Made by a program: the position numbers and the translations under genes. From NCBI GenBank assembly GCA_963845675.1, contig CAWJSX010000001.1, forward strand, positions 806,001 through 870,000: 64,000 nt of DNA, written 5' to 3'. Source of the DNA: CAWJMD01 sp963845675. Its GTDB lineage: Bacteria > Actinomycetota > Actinomycetes > Actinomycetales > CAWJMD01. Of this stretch, positions 63,687-64,000 are shown piece after piece (positions within the stretch are counted from its first letter, which is position 1; every line of letters begins with the position of its first letter). The notes beneath the pieces were generated by a model. It did no database searches, was not told where the DNA came from, and saw nothing but the letters and a program-made list of their open reading frames with translations.

Positions 63687-63692
63687 CCCCGC

Positions 63693-64000
63693 GTGCCTGT
63701 ACACCACACCCAGCTGCGTGAACTCGGCTCGGAGCGCGAAGCCTTGGCCATGACCCTCGATGCCCAGCGCGAGGGGCTGATGAGGAAGATCGAGGGGGTG
63801 GCTGATGGGATGGCGCGGCAGGCACCGACCGCGAGCTCGTTGTCGCTGTTGGGGCTGGTGAAGCACGCCGTGACCTGGGAGCGTCGCTGGTTCGAGATCG
63901 TCATGGCCGGCCGTGAGCTGCCCGACGGATGGCCCGAGGTGCTACCCGACCCCCGGGACGCCGACCTGCTGGTCGACGAGAGCGACACCGTGGCCCACTG
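63693..64000 (+). CDS. DinB/DUF664-family protein (cut by window end)
   Basis: 102 residues are visible. The start REALAMTLDAQREGLMRKIEGVAD and the metal-ligand motif SSLSLLGLVKHAVTWERRWFE (the first His of the DinB three-His site) identify the DinB/DUF664 group, which includes mycothiol-dependent transferases and related stress enzymes of actinobacteria. The C-terminal ligands lie beyond the window. Leaderless-type GTG start. Confidence 0.82.
   Translation, partial: MPVHHTQLRELGSEREALAMTLDAQREGLMRKIEGVADGMARQAPTASSLSLLGLVKHAVTWERRWFEIVMAGRELPDGWPEVLPDPRDADLLVDESDTVAH

Overview
The window is GC-rich actinobacterial chromosome. GTG starts are common, at least nine genes carry a leaderless-type promoter directly ahead of the start codon, and the conserved genes (nrdR/nrdJ, lexA with a divergent SOS-controlled LysM gene, miaA, dapF, hflX, miaB, moeZ, a GluABCD-type transporter) are of the kind found in Propionibacteriales such as Nocardioides or Aeromicrobium. 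That placement is inferred from gene content, not from a search.

1-4.8 kb: the end of a molybdenum hydroxylase operon (2Fe-2S and FAD subunits, minus strand), then an ABC exporter pair and an NAD(P)-binding protein. 4.8-9.8 kb: an accessory patch that looks like a worn defence island: a broken DUF6308 gene, a UvrD-like helicase broken in many places, a NERD-domain protein coupled to it, an HNH nuclease and a DUF6884/GIY-YIG fusion. 9.9-14.7 kb: SRPBCC protein, a universal stress protein coupled to a sodium/alanine symporter gene with two compensating frameshifts, a lipoprotein, a remnant of dop and a small PH-like protein.

14.8-21.4 kb: a mobile or recombining segment. Imperfect direct repeats of about 145 bp (15794-15938 and 21288-21434), which look like IS ends, bracket a truncated secreted DNRLRE-type polymorphic-toxin scaffold, a toxin tip with its immunity gene, and a complete TNT (NAD+ glycohydrolase) toxin-immunity pair. 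The second repeat ends on the stop codon of nrdJ.

21.4-27.5 kb: nrdR-nrdJ (class II ribonucleotide reductase) behind a pair of palindromes that fit NrdR boxes, a GNAT acetyltransferase, and the divergent LysM/lexA pair with four SOS boxes between them, followed by an S4 RNA-binding protein.

27.6-36.3 kb: the most interesting region. A SARP/BTAD-type regulator is divergent from a tightly packed six-gene operon: a small protein, an 809-residue protein with strongly basic amphipathic helices, an HExxH metallopeptidase-like protein, two proteins of unknown function, and a fusion of a peptidoglycan amidase/PGRP-like domain with a DUF4056-like domain. Two of the products share an N-terminal S/T-P-F-A motif. 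I do not recognise this as a described system.

36.3-41.1 kb: a glyoxalase-like protein and a decayed polymorphic toxin locus (WXG-like small protein, RNase A-like CDI toxin, second toxin-like paralogue, PKD protein, truncated lipoprotein). 41.2-60 kb: mainly core functions (DinG helicase, methyltransferases, HflX, DapF, MiaA, a large LuxR-type ATPase regulator, secreted endonuclease/phosphatase-family protein, MiaB, MoeZ). 60.1-64 kb: a complete GluABCD-type amino-acid ABC transporter and the start of a DinB/DUF664 protein cut by the window end.

Single-base frameshifts recur through conserved genes (permease near 2.48 kb, symporter at 11.67 and 12.87 kb, methyltransferase at 46.45 kb, kelch protein at 47.82 kb, regulator at 52.26 and 53.51 kb, membrane protein at 56.93 kb). 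Some of these are more likely errors in the sequence than true gene loss, whereas the helicase and the RNase toxin look truly decayed.
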